Virus record (IMG/VR): IMGVR_UViG_3300037502_001755
Span: 1-63,210 of that record
Length of the DNA stretch: 63,210 bases
From: a virus
Reading direction: 5' to 3' (one strand)
In this document: one piece after another, positions 1-9,631 of the stretch
Numbering within the stretch: position 1 is the stretch's first letter
How the letters are laid out: each line of letters starts with the position of its first letter
Notes under the pieces: model-generated
What the model was told of the DNA's origin: nothing
Seen by the model: only the letters and a program-made list of their open reading frames with translations
The model's database searches: none
Translations under genes and position numbers: made by a program

Positions 1-2949
1 CACTTTGGCCTGCGCGAAATGCTTGGCGGGGATTACGCCAAGGTCATGAACGACATCTACGACGGCAACGAGGATACCCGCGCCCAAGCCGACGCCAAGA
101 TGGCCGCCGACCCCGCACTGTCTCGTGAAGTCGCTGTGGAAGAAGTTTTGGCAGAGCTTGCAGAGCAAGGCCCCAACGCTAACTCCAAGGCCATGAACGC
201 GCTGCGCCGCATCTTCTACGCTATCAAACGCTGGTTTGCGGACAAGCTGGGCATAAAGAACGTATCGGATTCAGAAATTCGTCAACTCGTGGCGGATGCG
301 CGGCGGTTTGTGAAGAAGGGTGTGGGAGCGCGGGGCGGAGATGTTGACACCAGCACTGCCCTGTACCGCACCCGTGCGACCTACGCCAACCCGGAGATGG
401 CCGAACTTGGTAAATCCACCGACCGCATGGTGGCCCGCCAGAGAACGATGTGGGAGAAGATCAAGGCCAACACGTCCGGGCTGGCGTTTGAGACCCAGCT
501 TGTGGATCGCTTCGCGGGCTTTGAGCGTCTGGCCAAGTACATGGAGCCGCTCAAGGGTTCCCAGATGCTGTACTACCTGCGCATGTATGACCAGCGCATG
601 AACGCCGTGTCGCAGTCGGTCTCCGAAGGCGCTCCGCAACTGATTGAGAAGACCCGCCCCGACGGGCGCAAAGAATACGTGCTGGAGTCCAAGGCTGGGC
701 CGAGCATCAAGGGTGTGGTGGAAACGCTGCGCGGAGCGCAGAAACATGTGGGCAACGCTGAGGCGGTCAACCGCATGTTCACCAAGTATCTGGCAGCCAT
801 CCGTGCCAAGCGCGTCGGACTGGAGGCACTGCACTTTGGCGATGAAGTTACGCAAGAGATGCTCGACGCCACGCTGCGCGCGGTGGACGGCAACCCGGAA
901 CTCAAGAGAATCTTCGAGGCAGCGCGGGGGGAGTACAACTCGTACAACCGCAACTTGATGAAGTTCTTGGCGGACACGGGCGCTATCTCTGCGTCGCTTG
1001 CGGAAAAGCTGTCGTCAACCAACGACTACATCCCGTTCTACCGGGAGCAAAACGGCAACGCCATGCTGATCATCAGCGGCGAAACCCCGATCCGGGTCGG
1101 CAGTATTGCGGAGCAACCGTACCTGAAAGAACTGGTAGGCGGCGACGAAGCCATCCTTGACTTCATGACTTCCAGCGTGCAGAACACCAACATGCTGGTG
1201 GATATGGGGCTGCGCAATCTGGCCACCAAGAACGCCATATTCGAGCTGATCAACCTGAACGCTGCCAAGATCGTCAAAGGCCGCCCGTCCGGCGCAGACG
1301 TGGTGAAGTTCAAGGTCGATGGCGAAGATCGCTACGCGGTTGTGGACACCGAAACGGTGACGGTTGGCGGCAAGAAGTTTGATACTGGCGTGCCTGCCGA
1401 TCTGCTGGTCAAAGGCATGGAAGGTATCCCGGCGCAGATTCCGTTTGTCTTCCGCATGATGGGGGTGCCCGCGCAGTTGCTGCGCAAGGCCGTCACGCTG
1501 TCTCCGCTGTACATGGCCAAGCAGGTGTTCCGCGATTCGTTGGCAGCCCCGATTGTGTCTGGGGCGAACTTCACGCCTGTGCTGGGCGCGCTGCGCCAGA
1601 TCGGCAGCCCCGCTGCTGCCACGCTGGAGAGCCGGTTCGTTACTGGCGGCCAGTACATGACGGGTACATCCGAGGACTTGTCCAAAATTTTGCGGGATAT
1701 TGCGTCGGGTAAGCCCGGCTGGATGAACGCACTGGGTAAGTTTGAGGCGATGGGTATGTCCGCAGATGCGCTGACTCGCCGGGCCCAGTACAACAGCTAC
1801 ATCGCGCAGGGCATGTCGGAGATGGAAGCTACCCTGATGGCGCTGGAGTCGATGAACTTCAACAAGCGCGGCGCGTCGCCCAGCATCCACATCCTGAACT
1901 CGCTGATCCCGTTCCTGAACGCTCAGATTCAAGGCTTGAACGTTCTGTACAAGGCGTTTACCGGTAAGCTGCCGTTCAACGACAAGCTGAAGATTCAGCA
2001 AAAGCTGCTGCTTCGGGGCGGCATGATGGCCGTTGCGTCGATGGTCTACGCCGCCATGATGGAAGAGGACGAGGCGTACAAGAATGCCACGCCTGACCAG
2101 AAGTACGGCAACTGGTTTGTCCGACTGCCGGGCTTTGACGAGCCGGTGCGCTTGCCTGTGCCGTTTGAAATTGGCTACATCTTTAAGGCGCTGCCCGAGG
2201 CTGTCTACAACACCATGACCCAGAAGGACGGCGGGGAGGAGGCGGTCAAGGCGTTCAAGCAAATTCTGCTCCAGACGATCCCGGGCGGCTCCAGCTACGG
2301 CATCCCGCAGGCCCTCAAGCCCGCCATCGAGGCGGGGCTGGGCAAGTCGTTCTACACCGGACGGGACATCCTGTCGGCACGGGAGAAGGAATTGCTGCCG
2401 GAAGAACAGTTCCGCGCCAACACCTCCGAGGTGGCCAAGGCTTTTGGCAAGGCGTTCGACATCTCCCCGGTCATGCTGGAGTATGTGGTGCGTGGCTATA
2501 CCGGCACGCTGGGGCTGGGATTCCTGCACGCGCTCAGTCTGGGCGCGCCTAAGTCGGAGTCTCCCGAGGCTGCGGTCAAGCGTCTGTCCGAATACCCGCT
2601 GGTTGGCGGCGCGTTCCAGCCCAACGACGCGGGCGGCATCATCAACACCGCTTACGAACGCTTCAACGAAGACATCAAGGTGCGCAACACCTACCAGAAG
2701 CTGGTCAAGGAAGGTCAGATGTCGCAGGCGGCAGACCTGCTCCAGCGCCGCAGCAACGAGATCATGGAGGCCGAGATCGGGGATTCGTTCAAGACCAACA
2801 TGAACAAGCTGACGCAGGCTGAGCGGGCGATTGCTGCCTCCAACATGTCGCCCGAAGAAAAGCGCAAACAGCTCGATGAGATTCGTCGAATCAAGACCGG
2901 GCTGGCTAGAACCTACCGCGAAGTGGCAGATAAAACCACACCCCAATAA
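1..2949 (+). CDS. Giant polyvalent virion protein, C-terminal part (continues from 58081-63210)
   Basis: This is the C-terminal ~980 codons of a gene that starts at 58081 and runs over the window ends. Position 1 is a codon start in the same frame as the open frame reaching 63210, so the first ATG at 19 is not the real start. The join rebuilds a zincin-like motif (HEVAGH followed by FGLRE). Downstream, an acidic EEVLAEL segment could supply the third metal ligand. The remainder carries motifs I associate with the large polyvalent protein family (LPD38-like): NDYIPFYRE near residue 340 of this part, and SPLYMAKQVFRD and NSLIPFLNAQ further on. Such proteins are packaged in the virion and thought to be ejected with the DNA. 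The family assignment is from memory. The 3' end overlaps the convergent gene at 2906 by 44 bp. Confidence 0.85.
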   Translation, partial: HFGLREMLGGDYAKVMNDIYDGNEDTRAQADAKMAADPALSREVAVEEVLAELAEQGPNANSKAMNALRRIFYAIKRWFADKLGIKNVSDSEIRQLVADARRFVKKGVGARGGDVDTSTALYRTRATYANPEMAELGKSTDRMVARQRTMWEKIKANTSGLAFETQLVDRFAGFERLAKYMEPLKGSQMLYYLRMYDQRMNAVSQSVSEGAPQLIEKTRPDGRKEYVLESKAGPSIKGVVETLRGAQKHVGNAEAVNRMFTKYLAAIRAKRVGLEALHFGDEVTQEMLDATLRAVDGNPELKRIFEAARGEYNSYNRNLMKFLADTGAISASLAEKLSSTNDYIPFYREQNGNAMLIISGETPIRVGSIAEQPYLKELVGGDEAILDFMTSSVQNTNMLVDMGLRNLATKNAIFELINLNAAKIVKGRPSGADVVKFKVDGEDRYAVVDTETVTVGGKKFDTGVPADLLVKGMEGIPAQIPFVFRMMGVPAQLLRKAVTLSPLYMAKQVFRDSLAAPIVSGANFTPVLGALRQIGSPAAATLESRFVTGGQYMTGTSEDLSKILRDIASGKPGWMNALGKFEAMGMSADALTRRAQYNSYIAQGMSEMEATLMALESMNFNKRGASPSIHILNSLIPFLNAQIQGLNVLYKAFTGKLPFNDKLKIQQKLLLRGGMMAVASMVYAAMMEEDEAYKNATPDQKYGNWFVRLPGFDEPVRLPVPFEIGYIFKALPEAVYNTMTQKDGGEEAVKAFKQILLQTIPGGSSYGIPQALKPAIEAGLGKSFYTGRDILSAREKELLPEEQFRANTSEVAKAFGKAFDISPVMLEYVVRGYTGTLGLGFLHALSLGAPKSESPEAAVKRLSEYPLVGGAFQPNDAGGIINTAYERFNEDIKVRNTYQKLVKEGQMSQAADLLQRRSNEIMEAEIGDSFKTNMNKLTQAERAIAASNMSPEEKRKQLDEIRRIKTGLARTYREVADKTTPQ

Positions 2950-3100
2950 GTCCGTCGCGGATACAAGGCACCGCCTTGATACGGAGCCGCTGCCCTACCG
3001 CAGCGCGTAGCCCAAGCTCCCGGGCTTTCTCCGTATCAAGTGCGGGCACGAAGAACCCGTCACCCGGCTTCAGGCTTGACCAAGGATAGTTGATCTGCAT
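2906..3100 (-). CDS. Small phage protein (PWSSL..GDGFFVP type)
   Basis: A 64-residue protein starting at an ATG inside the end of the primase-helicase gene (about 40-bp overlap) and running convergently into the 3' end of the giant late gene. The N-terminal pattern YPWSSLKPGDGFFVPAL is one I recognise from many small phage proteins of unknown function. A TTG one codon upstream is an alternative start. It is the last gene of the leftward transcript, and no clear terminator is visible between it and the oppositely oriented late gene. Confidence 0.6.
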   Translation of the reverse strand: MQINYPWSSLKPGDGFFVPALDTEKARELGLRAAVGQRLRIKAVPCIRDGLIGVWFYLPLRGRF

Positions 3101-6014
3101 CAATCTCGTCCGTGCGTCGGCTGATGTGCATGACGTTCACACGCATGGCAGGGCCGTTGGTCTTGGCCAGCATGTCTTTCTTGATGTACGCCACTCGGAA
3201 CTGTTTCTCAAGCTGGGTCTTGAAGTCCGCGTAGCCGAAGCTCATGGACACGCAGTGCTGCTTGAGTAGCTGCTCCTCGATGAAGTACTCGGTGTACCCG
3301 TCTTGCAGGGTGTTGTGCTCGATGCGCCCCAGCACCTTGGTGCGTGTGAGCGACCTGTCCACGGTGTTGCCCCCGTCTCCCCACTTTGTCAGCAGTCTGT
3401 TGCCCGGGCCGTCAGCCTTCCACAGCACGACGAAGCCGCCGTAGTTGTCACGGGTGTAGGCGTTGAGCACATCTTCTGCCGTACGCACGCTGCGCCGCAG
3501 AACCCCACGAGCACGAGCGACAAGCTCCTCCAGCGCCCCTATGATGCCCTTGATCGGCACAGTCAGGATGTCTGCGTACTGCGGGCCTAGCAAGACAGCG
3601 GCAGTCACGACCTCGGTGCAGCCCGTGTGCCAGTAGCGCTCGTCGTCGGTGAACTCCATCTTGACCTTCAAGTGCTCATGCACGCGGCGCATCATGTCGG
3701 CGGCGGCATCTTGGTTGCGCACCAGCCACCGTATCCACGCCTCGCCAGCCACGCCGTAGTTGTTCTTGATGGACTTGAGGATGACGCGCTCCTCGTCGCT
3801 CCACTGCAAGGGTTTGCTCGGCGTCCACTCCAGCGTGCGCAGCAGTTCGCCGTTGGACGAGTGCTTGCGGGCACCGGACATGTAGTCCGTAAGGTGTACG
3901 TTCGAGGTCAGCGTACAGGTGGCATTCCAGATCGTGTTGTTGATCCGCTCCTTGTTCGCCCCCGACTCCATGCGCTCCTTGCCTTGGCCCTCGGTAAAGT
4001 CAAAGATGAACGCGGGTGCCCACTCCATGTTGTCCCGCGCCTTGGCCGTGATCTCGTCGATCAGCAGCGGCATCGAGTTGAGCAAGCCCGCTCTTTGCTG
4101 CATTGCAACAGGAGAAGTTGACTTACCCGTGCGGTAGCGGATGGGGTGCCCCCACACGCCCGCCTTGGCCGACAGCGTGAGCGACTTGCCCGTGCCCGAC
4201 TCGGTAGAGCCGATGTGCCAGACGAACCCCTCGTACTCGGTGAACTTCATCAGCGCGCAGCCGAAGCTGTCAAGGCAGAGAGCCAACATCGTGTACATCT
4301 TTCGATGTACCATCAACTCCCAGAAGTGCCGCCAACCCTCCAGCGTGCCCTTGCTCTCGGTGTTCTTGTTGATGTTCTCCAACCCGGGCATCGGCACCGC
4401 AATCTCCCGACCGTCCTTGGTGAAAACCCTATAGTTGTAGACGAAGCTGCCATCCTTCTGCCAGCCGCACTGCAACGGCACATCAATCGCTTTGCGGGTG
4501 AGAGACGCCTCCTCCACGCAAGCCCGCACGTAGTTGAACAGGTTGTTGTCGCTGCCCTTGCCGAAGCTGGCAATCACGTTCTGGCTGGCGAGGAACTTGA
4601 CTGTCTCCTCCCGAGACACCACGCACTTGCTGGGCATGATGATATTTTTCAGGCCATCGGGACGGGTGGCTACGAGGTGTACGCCGTAGTCTTCTTCCTG
4701 CCTGAGCATATCCACCACAAACAGGTCGAAGGCCAGAATCTGAACCGTCTTTTTCGACTTGGTGCCGTCGTCGCCCTCGATCTCCCGCTCCATGTACACG
4801 CCGCCGTTCTGGCCATAGGAGAAGCCGCGAGGCGGGGTTGGGCGCTTGACGACCTGCCGTGGGATTTCTTCGTCGGACAGGTCCGGCTCGTCCGCGTAGC
4901 CAAACTCAGCCTCCTCGTCCCGGTCAGCCATCTCGGTGGGGTTCAGGGAAATGAGTTTCTCAGAAGTGTCGAGCTTGACCTCGCGCCCCAGCGCCAGCGG
5001 GTTGGTGATTTTGCCGAAGTGCGGGCAGCCCGCACACACGCCCGGGTTCTCGCTGTCCATCTTCAGGCACGGGTATGGGCCTTTGATCTGCGCCAGCTTC
5101 TCGTGCATGCGCTGCTCGGGGTACGGATGCAGGGCGCTGACCCACTTTGACCAGTCGTCGCCGTCCTCGCACACCTTCGTCCACGACAGCAGCCCGCGCC
5201 AGATCGGCTCCAGCCCGTCTTCCTGCGGCTGGTCGATGTAAGCCTTAAGTTGTGCACAGCCAGTACCGGCCATGGTCTGGTCGTAGATGTTCTCGAACAG
5301 CGTCACGCTGTTTTGCAGCAGCTTGACCTGCGTGGCCCCGGGCTTGCGGCTGGGGCGTTGGCCTTGGAGCGGTGCTTCGACCTTGGCGTGGAACTCGGGT
5401 TTGAGCTTGCCGCTGATCAGCGCCTCGAAGGCCGCGAACTCGAACGTGTCGCCCGCACCAAGGAACTTCACGTCCCGTGGCGTGCCGTACTTCTTCTTGT
5501 GGTTGCGGGTGCCCGGCACACGCAGAACTCGCGATACGTCTGCCGTCACGTTCATGTCGATGCGCAGGCCCTCCTGCTTGCACAGACGCTTGAAGTTCTC
5601 AGCAACAGGTTTCCAAGTGGCAACCGGAAGCGTATCCGTCAGCGGCCAGTAGACGTGCAGTCCCCCGCCCGAGCCAACGAACCACGGCTTGCCGAGCGTA
5701 TCCATCTCGGTCTTCTCCATGAACTGCGCCAGCGCAGCGGCTGCCTCCTTCTTGGAGGCGTACCCATCCATGTCGATGAACATGGCCTTGATGAACCGCG
5801 CGTTCACGGCTTCGCGGCTATCGACCTCCGCAAAGGTGGACAGGGCAAAGTAGATGTCACGGTCTTTGCCGTTCCATGCGTCGATGACGGGGATCAGGTT
5901 CTCAAGTTTCTCCTCATAGCGGTGCTCCTTTTTGTTTGTACTTAGTTCCGCCGCGCAGTAGTACCCGTGATCCGGGGATGGCAGAACCGCCGCTAAGAAA
6001 TCCAGCGGGTTCAT
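3060..6014 (-). CDS. Bifunctional DNA primase (AEP-type) / helicase
   Basis: A 984-residue replication protein. The N-terminal domain looks like an archaeo-eukaryotic primase: catalytic acidic pair in FIDMDG (residues 79-84), the SGGGLHVYW motif (115-123) and RVPGTRNHKK (166-175). After a cysteine cluster (GVCAGCPHF) comes a DUF927-like helicase/ATPase half, with Walker A in SGTGKS near residue 605-610 and an acidic LLIDEIT segment near 650. It presumably primes and unwinds the phage replication fork. I chose the ATG at 6014 because it has a GAGGAAA Shine-Dalgarno and leads directly into conserved sequence; a start further upstream would overlap the next small gene. The 3' end overlaps the small gene at 2906. 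Confidence 0.85.
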   Translation of the reverse strand: MNPLDFLAAVLPSPDHGYYCAAELSTNKKEHRYEEKLENLIPVIDAWNGKDRDIYFALSTFAEVDSREAVNARFIKAMFIDMDGYASKKEAAAALAQFMEKTEMDTLGKPWFVGSGGGLHVYWPLTDTLPVATWKPVAENFKRLCKQEGLRIDMNVTADVSRVLRVPGTRNHKKKYGTPRDVKFLGAGDTFEFAAFEALISGKLKPEFHAKVEAPLQGQRPSRKPGATQVKLLQNSVTLFENIYDQTMAGTGCAQLKAYIDQPQEDGLEPIWRGLLSWTKVCEDGDDWSKWVSALHPYPEQRMHEKLAQIKGPYPCLKMDSENPGVCAGCPHFGKITNPLALGREVKLDTSEKLISLNPTEMADRDEEAEFGYADEPDLSDEEIPRQVVKRPTPPRGFSYGQNGGVYMEREIEGDDGTKSKKTVQILAFDLFVVDMLRQEEDYGVHLVATRPDGLKNIIMPSKCVVSREETVKFLASQNVIASFGKGSDNNLFNYVRACVEEASLTRKAIDVPLQCGWQKDGSFVYNYRVFTKDGREIAVPMPGLENINKNTESKGTLEGWRHFWELMVHRKMYTMLALCLDSFGCALMKFTEYEGFVWHIGSTESGTGKSLTLSAKAGVWGHPIRYRTGKSTSPVAMQQRAGLLNSMPLLIDEITAKARDNMEWAPAFIFDFTEGQGKERMESGANKERINNTIWNATCTLTSNVHLTDYMSGARKHSSNGELLRTLEWTPSKPLQWSDEERVILKSIKNNYGVAGEAWIRWLVRNQDAAADMMRRVHEHLKVKMEFTDDERYWHTGCTEVVTAAVLLGPQYADILTVPIKGIIGALEELVARARGVLRRSVRTAEDVLNAYTRDNYGGFVVLWKADGPGNRLLTKWGDGGNTVDRSLTRTKVLGRIEHNTLQDGYTEYFIEEQLLKQHCVSMSFGYADFKTQLEKQFRVAYIKKDMLAKTNGPAMRVNVMHISRRTDEIDADQLSLVKPEAG

Positions 6015-6034
6015 TCGTTTCCTCGGGAGAAGGG

Positions 6035-6175
6035 TTATTTGTTGTCGTCGAGCAGATTTACGAAGCGTTCCACCAACTCCTTGATCCACTCCTCGGGCAC
6101 CTTGTCGAAGCCCATGATGTAGATGTAGCGCAGCAGCTCGTTGTCGCTTAGGTTGTGAGGTTGAATGCCTTGCAT
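6035..6175 (-). CDS. 46-residue small protein
   Basis: A short open frame (MQGIQPHNLSDNELLRYIYI...) between the HTH gene and the primase. It overlaps the HTH gene by 28 bp and ends 20 bp before the primase start. It is acidic and predicted helical, with no recognisable domain. Tight packing in the operon and a clean start and stop support it; function is unknown. Confidence 0.5.
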   Translation of the reverse strand: MQGIQPHNLSDNELLRYIYIMGFDKVPEEWIKELVERFVNLLDDNK

Positions 6176-6426
6176 GCTTTTCTCCAAGCGTCGTCGGTTG
6201 TGGCCGAGGACTTCAAAATTGTTAGTAGGTCGGTGACGGCGGGGCGGTAGGCGACGAACACTTCGCCACCCTCAAACCAGTTGTAGACAGTCTGGCGCGA
6301 CGCGCCCGTTATCTGCGCGATCTTGGTCACCGGGAAATTAAGGTACACGGCCCAGCGCCCAAGCTGGTTGCCCAGCGTCTTGGGTGCCTTCTTGACCGTG
6401 TCGGTTACTTGTTGGGAGTAGGCCAT
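6148..6426 (-). CDS. Small helix-turn-helix DNA-binding protein
   Basis: A 92-residue protein with a clear HTH in its middle (VTKIAQITGASRQTVYNWFEGG), where the SRQTVYNWF segment looks like a recognition helix. This is the Cro/CI-like or transposase-like HTH class. It lies between the SSB-like gene and the primase, so it could regulate the early arm or act at replication. It is one of only two compact HTH proteins here, hence a candidate partner for the GCGGAC-N5-GTCCGC dyads; that link is a guess. The start ATG has no obvious Shine-Dalgarno. Confidence 0.65.
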   Translation of the reverse strand: MAYSQQVTDTVKKAPKTLGNQLGRWAVYLNFPVTKIAQITGASRQTVYNWFEGGEVFVAYRPAVTDLLTILKSSATTDDAWRKACKAFNLTT

Positions 6427-6563
6427 GGTGTGTGGGTGGGAGGCAGCGTGGCCGCAAAGCCAGAGGAAACGCTTTCGTGTGCATGCAAGTCTATGTCTAA
6501 CGAGGAAGTCCAAACAAACCCCGGCACACGCAAAGCGACTGCTCCTGCTACCTCCCGAACTCC

Positions 6564-7520
6564 TTACTCGTCGTCCCAGTCGTCAACCATGGAGGCGAGG
6601 TTGGCCTTGGCGGCGGGCACCGCGTTGGGCTTCTTCTCCTCCTTGCGCACGACGGGCTCGTCCGCTTCCTCGACCGGCTCGGGCTTGGCCTTCGCGGTCT
6701 TCTTGGGCGGGGGCGGGGGTGCCTCATCCTCCTCGGCTGCCGCCTTGGCCTTGGCACGCGGCGGGGTTCCCTCAAGGGGGGCTGCGATCTTGGGCACGCC
6801 GTCCATCTTCGCCACCGTCATGGTGATGGCCTTGAGCGCGTCACCGGACTTGGCTTGCTCTTGGCAGGAGCCGTACTCGCCGTCCGACAGGAAGCGCATG
6901 GCTTTGAAGTGCAGCTTGGGGGACTCACTGGAGGTATCGAACTTCAGGCGCGTGACCACGTCGGTCGGGTCAACGTTCTGCGCAGCCAGCCACTGAGCGT
7001 ATGCCTTCAGGGGGCGCTTGTCGCCGTCTTCCTTACCGAAGATGGAGGTTGCCGGGAGCGCCAATTGCAGCACGTCACCACCCATGTCGTTGGCCAGCAC
7101 CACAGCCAGACGCTGTTGGTAGCGGCAAGCGCGGGAGTTTCCGTTGCCCGAGCCAGCGATGTTCTGGGGGCACTCTTCGCAACGCGAAGCCTGTTTGTTC
7201 TCGCTGTCAGCGCTGGGAGTCACGCCGTCGGCAGACCAGCAGTCAGGCGCAGCCACTTCGCTGGGGTCGAACTTCTTCATGTAGAAGACGCGGTTGACGG
7301 TCGGGGCGGCGTTGACAATCACCACGTCCAGATGGCGATCCTCGATGCTGGCAATCTCTTTACCGCCAGCGACCAGACGGAACACCCCGCCTTTGATCGA
7401 GATGCGCTTGCTGCTGCCACCACCGCCACCAGCGAGAGCCTTGGCCACGTCGGACAGACCGCCACGGCGCTTAACGAAATCCGGCACTTCGCCGGGATTG
7501 AACAGAGCCACATTACTCAT
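6564..7520 (-). CDS. Putative single-stranded DNA-binding protein
   Basis: 318 residues. A globular N-terminal ~220 residues contain a cysteine set (DCW..., RCEEC..., RACRYQ, residues ~95-135) that could bind zinc. A long proline/lysine/alanine-rich linker follows, and the protein ends in an acidic tail (MVDDWDDE). An acidic tip after a flexible linker is the hallmark of phage and bacterial SSBs, used to recruit other replication proteins. Its place between DNA metabolism genes fits. The fold itself is not recognised by a motif, so the call rests on tail and context. The Shine-Dalgarno is AAGGAGATAG. Confidence 0.55.
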   Translation of the reverse strand: MSNVALFNPGEVPDFVKRRGGLSDVAKALAGGGGGSSKRISIKGGVFRLVAGGKEIASIEDRHLDVVIVNAAPTVNRVFYMKKFDPSEVAAPDCWSADGVTPSADSENKQASRCEECPQNIAGSGNGNSRACRYQQRLAVVLANDMGGDVLQLALPATSIFGKEDGDKRPLKAYAQWLAAQNVDPTDVVTRLKFDTSSESPKLHFKAMRFLSDGEYGSCQEQAKSGDALKAITMTVAKMDGVPKIAAPLEGTPPRAKAKAAAEEDEAPPPPPKKTAKAKPEPVEEADEPVVRKEEKKPNAVPAAKANLASMVDDWDDE

Positions 7521-7532
7521 GTTTCTATCTCC

Positions 7533-7982
7533 TTACTTGGTAGGTTTACGAACAGAAATTTGGTACTCGGTCACCGAGTTCATGCCGGGAGGCAGCGCGC
7601 CGGGGTTCTCTTCCAAGAACGTAGCCATGTTGCCCTGCGCGATACGCTTCTCCAACAGGTCGAGCGCGTCGTGCTCCTTGATGAACTCCTTGAAAGAGTC
7701 CCAGTCTTGGGTTTGGTAGCGGGTCTTCGTTGACAACACCACCGTGCCGTTATCGGTGCGCACCGAGCTGATGCCCATCACGAGCATCTGATCCTTCAGC
7801 GCGTTCTTCACCGCATCTTGTTGGCGCTTGATGTTCTCAATCTGCCCGTCGTACTCAGCGGTGAGCCGCTGAATCTCCGCTTGCATCTTGCGATACACCT
7901 TCGCCAGTTTGTCCATGGGGATGGCCGCCATGTCGGCGTCTTGTTGTGGAGGCGGTGCCTCCTCGTCGTCCAGTTCAGTCAT
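7533..7982 (-). CDS. Conserved phage protein with coiled coil (Gp157-like?)
   Basis: 149 residues. An acidic N-terminus is followed by a coiled coil (DKLAKVYRKMQAEIQRLTAEY..., residues ~25-65), then a globular end with ISSVRTDNGTVV and a PPGMNSVTEYQISVRKP terminus. This arrangement is common in phage early proteins next to SSB or recombination genes. A Siphovirus Gp157 relationship is possible but not shown. The start ATG has the Shine-Dalgarno ACGGAG, and the stop lies 12 bp before the SSB-like gene. Confidence 0.6.
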   Translation of the reverse strand: MTELDDEEAPPPQQDADMAAIPMDKLAKVYRKMQAEIQRLTAEYDGQIENIKRQQDAVKNALKDQMLVMGISSVRTDNGTVVLSTKTRYQTQDWDSFKEFIKEHDALDLLEKRIAQGNMATFLEENPGALPPGMNSVTEYQISVRKPTK

Positions 7983-8055
7983 TGCAAGCTCCGTTGTGTT
8001 ATTTGTCTAGGGTTTGACATCGTACAATAAAATTCTGTTTGCGCAATACCCTCCT
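7983..8055 (-). promoter_or_regulatory. Candidate minus-strand promoter region
   Basis: A 73-bp AT-rich gap between the SNF2 helicase and the coiled-coil gene. On the minus strand it reads TTGCGC-N16-TACGAT, a moderate sigma70-like match. The -35 sits in a TTGCGCAA palindrome. It would drive the coiled-coil, SSB-like, HTH and primase genes as a separate unit. Only sequence resemblance supports it. Confidence 0.35.
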
Positions 8056-9618
8056 TCACAAATTTTTTACTTCGCTGTCGAACATGCCCACCAGCAGCGC
8101 GTGGTCGCTTACTTTGGTGCTCATCGCCTTGAAAAGTTTTTTCTCGATGGGGCTTGACTCGATGTGGTGAACTGTGACTTTGTCTGAGTCCTGCCCCTTG
8201 CGGTCAGCCCGGGCGATGCACTGGGTGTACATCTCCACCGACATGAGCGGGCCGTAGAACACCACTGTGTCAGCCGCTGTCAGCGTAATGCCGTGCGCCG
8301 TGGCCTGCGGCTGCATCACCAGCACGCGGATCGTCTCCGTGGTTTGGAAGTCGTGGATGATTTTGCCGCGCTTGGTGGCCGTCACATCCCCGTGGATCAC
8401 GTCCACGCCCACGCCTTGTTTTTGCAGGTGCGTCAGTATAGTGTCGATGGAGGAGCGGAACAGGGCGAAGATGATCACCTTGCGCGAAGTCTCCTCAAGG
8501 ATTTCGTCCAGCACGTTCAGGCGCGGCGCGGCATCGAACTCCACCACCTCCTTGTCGTCGGTGTAGGCGGCACCGCAAGAGATTTGCAGCAGCTTGTTTA
8601 CAGCAACTCCGGCATTCACTGCGCTGATCGTCTCGCCCGCTGCCCGCACCAGCATCTGTTCCTTGAGCATTTTGTAATACTTGCTCTGCTGCGCGGTCAT
8701 CGGCACCTCTCGCGTCACCGTCACAACGGGCGGTAGGTCAAGGCACTGCGTCTTGGTAAAGCGGATTGCTGGTTGCAGTGCAGCATAAACGGTAGCGGTA
8801 GCGTCGGTCTTGGGTGCCCACTTGAACATGCTGATCTTGTTCATCACCTTGTCGCGCCATGCCGTGAAGAACTTGGGCACGCCGCCGGGGTTGACCAGCT
8901 TGGCCAAGCCGTAGGCATCGACCGGGGACTGCGAGGCAGGGGTGCCCGTCATCATCCACAGGTACGTCTCGGGCTTGATGATGGAGGCCAGCGCCTTCCA
9001 GCGCCGGGTGCTCGGGTTCTTGTAGGCGTTGGCTTCATCCACGATCACGAGGTCAAACCGCCCGTCGTTGGCAATCTCCTGCGCAATCAGGTTCAGGCCG
9101 TCGTAGTTGGTGATGACAATCTCGTAGTCCTTCTGAATCATCTCGATGCGCCGAGCAGCTTGCGCATGGTGGGCCACGACGGCTGAGCGATGGATGATGC
9201 TCTGATTGATGTCTCCCATCCACGCGCTGTGCATGATGGACAGCGGGCACAGGATCAGCACCCGGCGCACATCACCGCGCTTCATCAGATAGTCGGCTGC
9301 CCACAGGGCCGAGAGCGTCTTGCCCGTGCCGGGGTCGTTGAAGCAGAACGCTCTGCGATACAGCGTGAGGAACGACGCGGTGTCGATCTGGTGCTGCATG
9401 GGCGTGAAGCGCCCGGGCCAGTCGTAGCGTTTGGTGATCGGAGAGGGGGCGTGCTTGACTCCGAGATTGCGCAGCACGCGCACTTCGTCCAGTCCCCAGT
9501 ACACCGCCACGTCGTATATCCCCGTGCTGACCTCCACGATCTTGTGCTTGGGGATGACTTTGTATTTGTGCGGGTTGCGCGTCCTTACGACAAGCGCTTT
9601 GTTTTCAATTATCTGCAA
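8056..9618 (-). CDS. SNF2/DEAD-like superfamily 2 helicase
   Basis: A 520-residue SF2 helicase. Walker A is DPGTGKT (95-101), the Walker B box is VDEAN (194-198), motif III is TGTP (225-228), and the C-terminal RecA-like domain has motif V/VI elements ending in ARADRKGQ. This order is typical of phage SNF2-family translocases involved in replication or recombination. The best start is a TTG at 9618 with the Shine-Dalgarno ACGGAG upstream; no ATG occurs before the conserved core. It is followed after 73 bp by a possible internal promoter. Confidence 0.85.
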   Translation of the reverse strand: MQIIENKALVVRTRNPHKYKVIPKHKIVEVSTGIYDVAVYWGLDEVRVLRNLGVKHAPSPITKRYDWPGRFTPMQHQIDTASFLTLYRRAFCFNDPGTGKTLSALWAADYLMKRGDVRRVLILCPLSIMHSAWMGDINQSIIHRSAVVAHHAQAARRIEMIQKDYEIVITNYDGLNLIAQEIANDGRFDLVIVDEANAYKNPSTRRWKALASIIKPETYLWMMTGTPASQSPVDAYGLAKLVNPGGVPKFFTAWRDKVMNKISMFKWAPKTDATATVYAALQPAIRFTKTQCLDLPPVVTVTREVPMTAQQSKYYKMLKEQMLVRAAGETISAVNAGVAVNKLLQISCGAAYTDDKEVVEFDAAPRLNVLDEILEETSRKVIIFALFRSSIDTILTHLQKQGVGVDVIHGDVTATKRGKIIHDFQTTETIRVLVMQPQATAHGITLTAADTVVFYGPLMSVEMYTQCIARADRKGQDSDKVTVHHIESSPIEKKLFKAMSTKVSDHALLVGMFDSEVKNL

Positions 9619-9631
9619 GGCTAACTCCGTT

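Noticed and set aside
1015-2946. Long open frame (643 codons) opposite the giant gene
   Set aside because: It is antisense to a coherent protein with family motifs, lacks an RBS and has the low-complexity His/Arg/Leu composition typical of shadows in GC-rich DNA.
19-2949. ATG at 19 as start of the C-terminal polyvalent gene
   Set aside because: The frame is open upstream across the window ends to an ATG at 58081, and the zincin motif needs the upstream residues.
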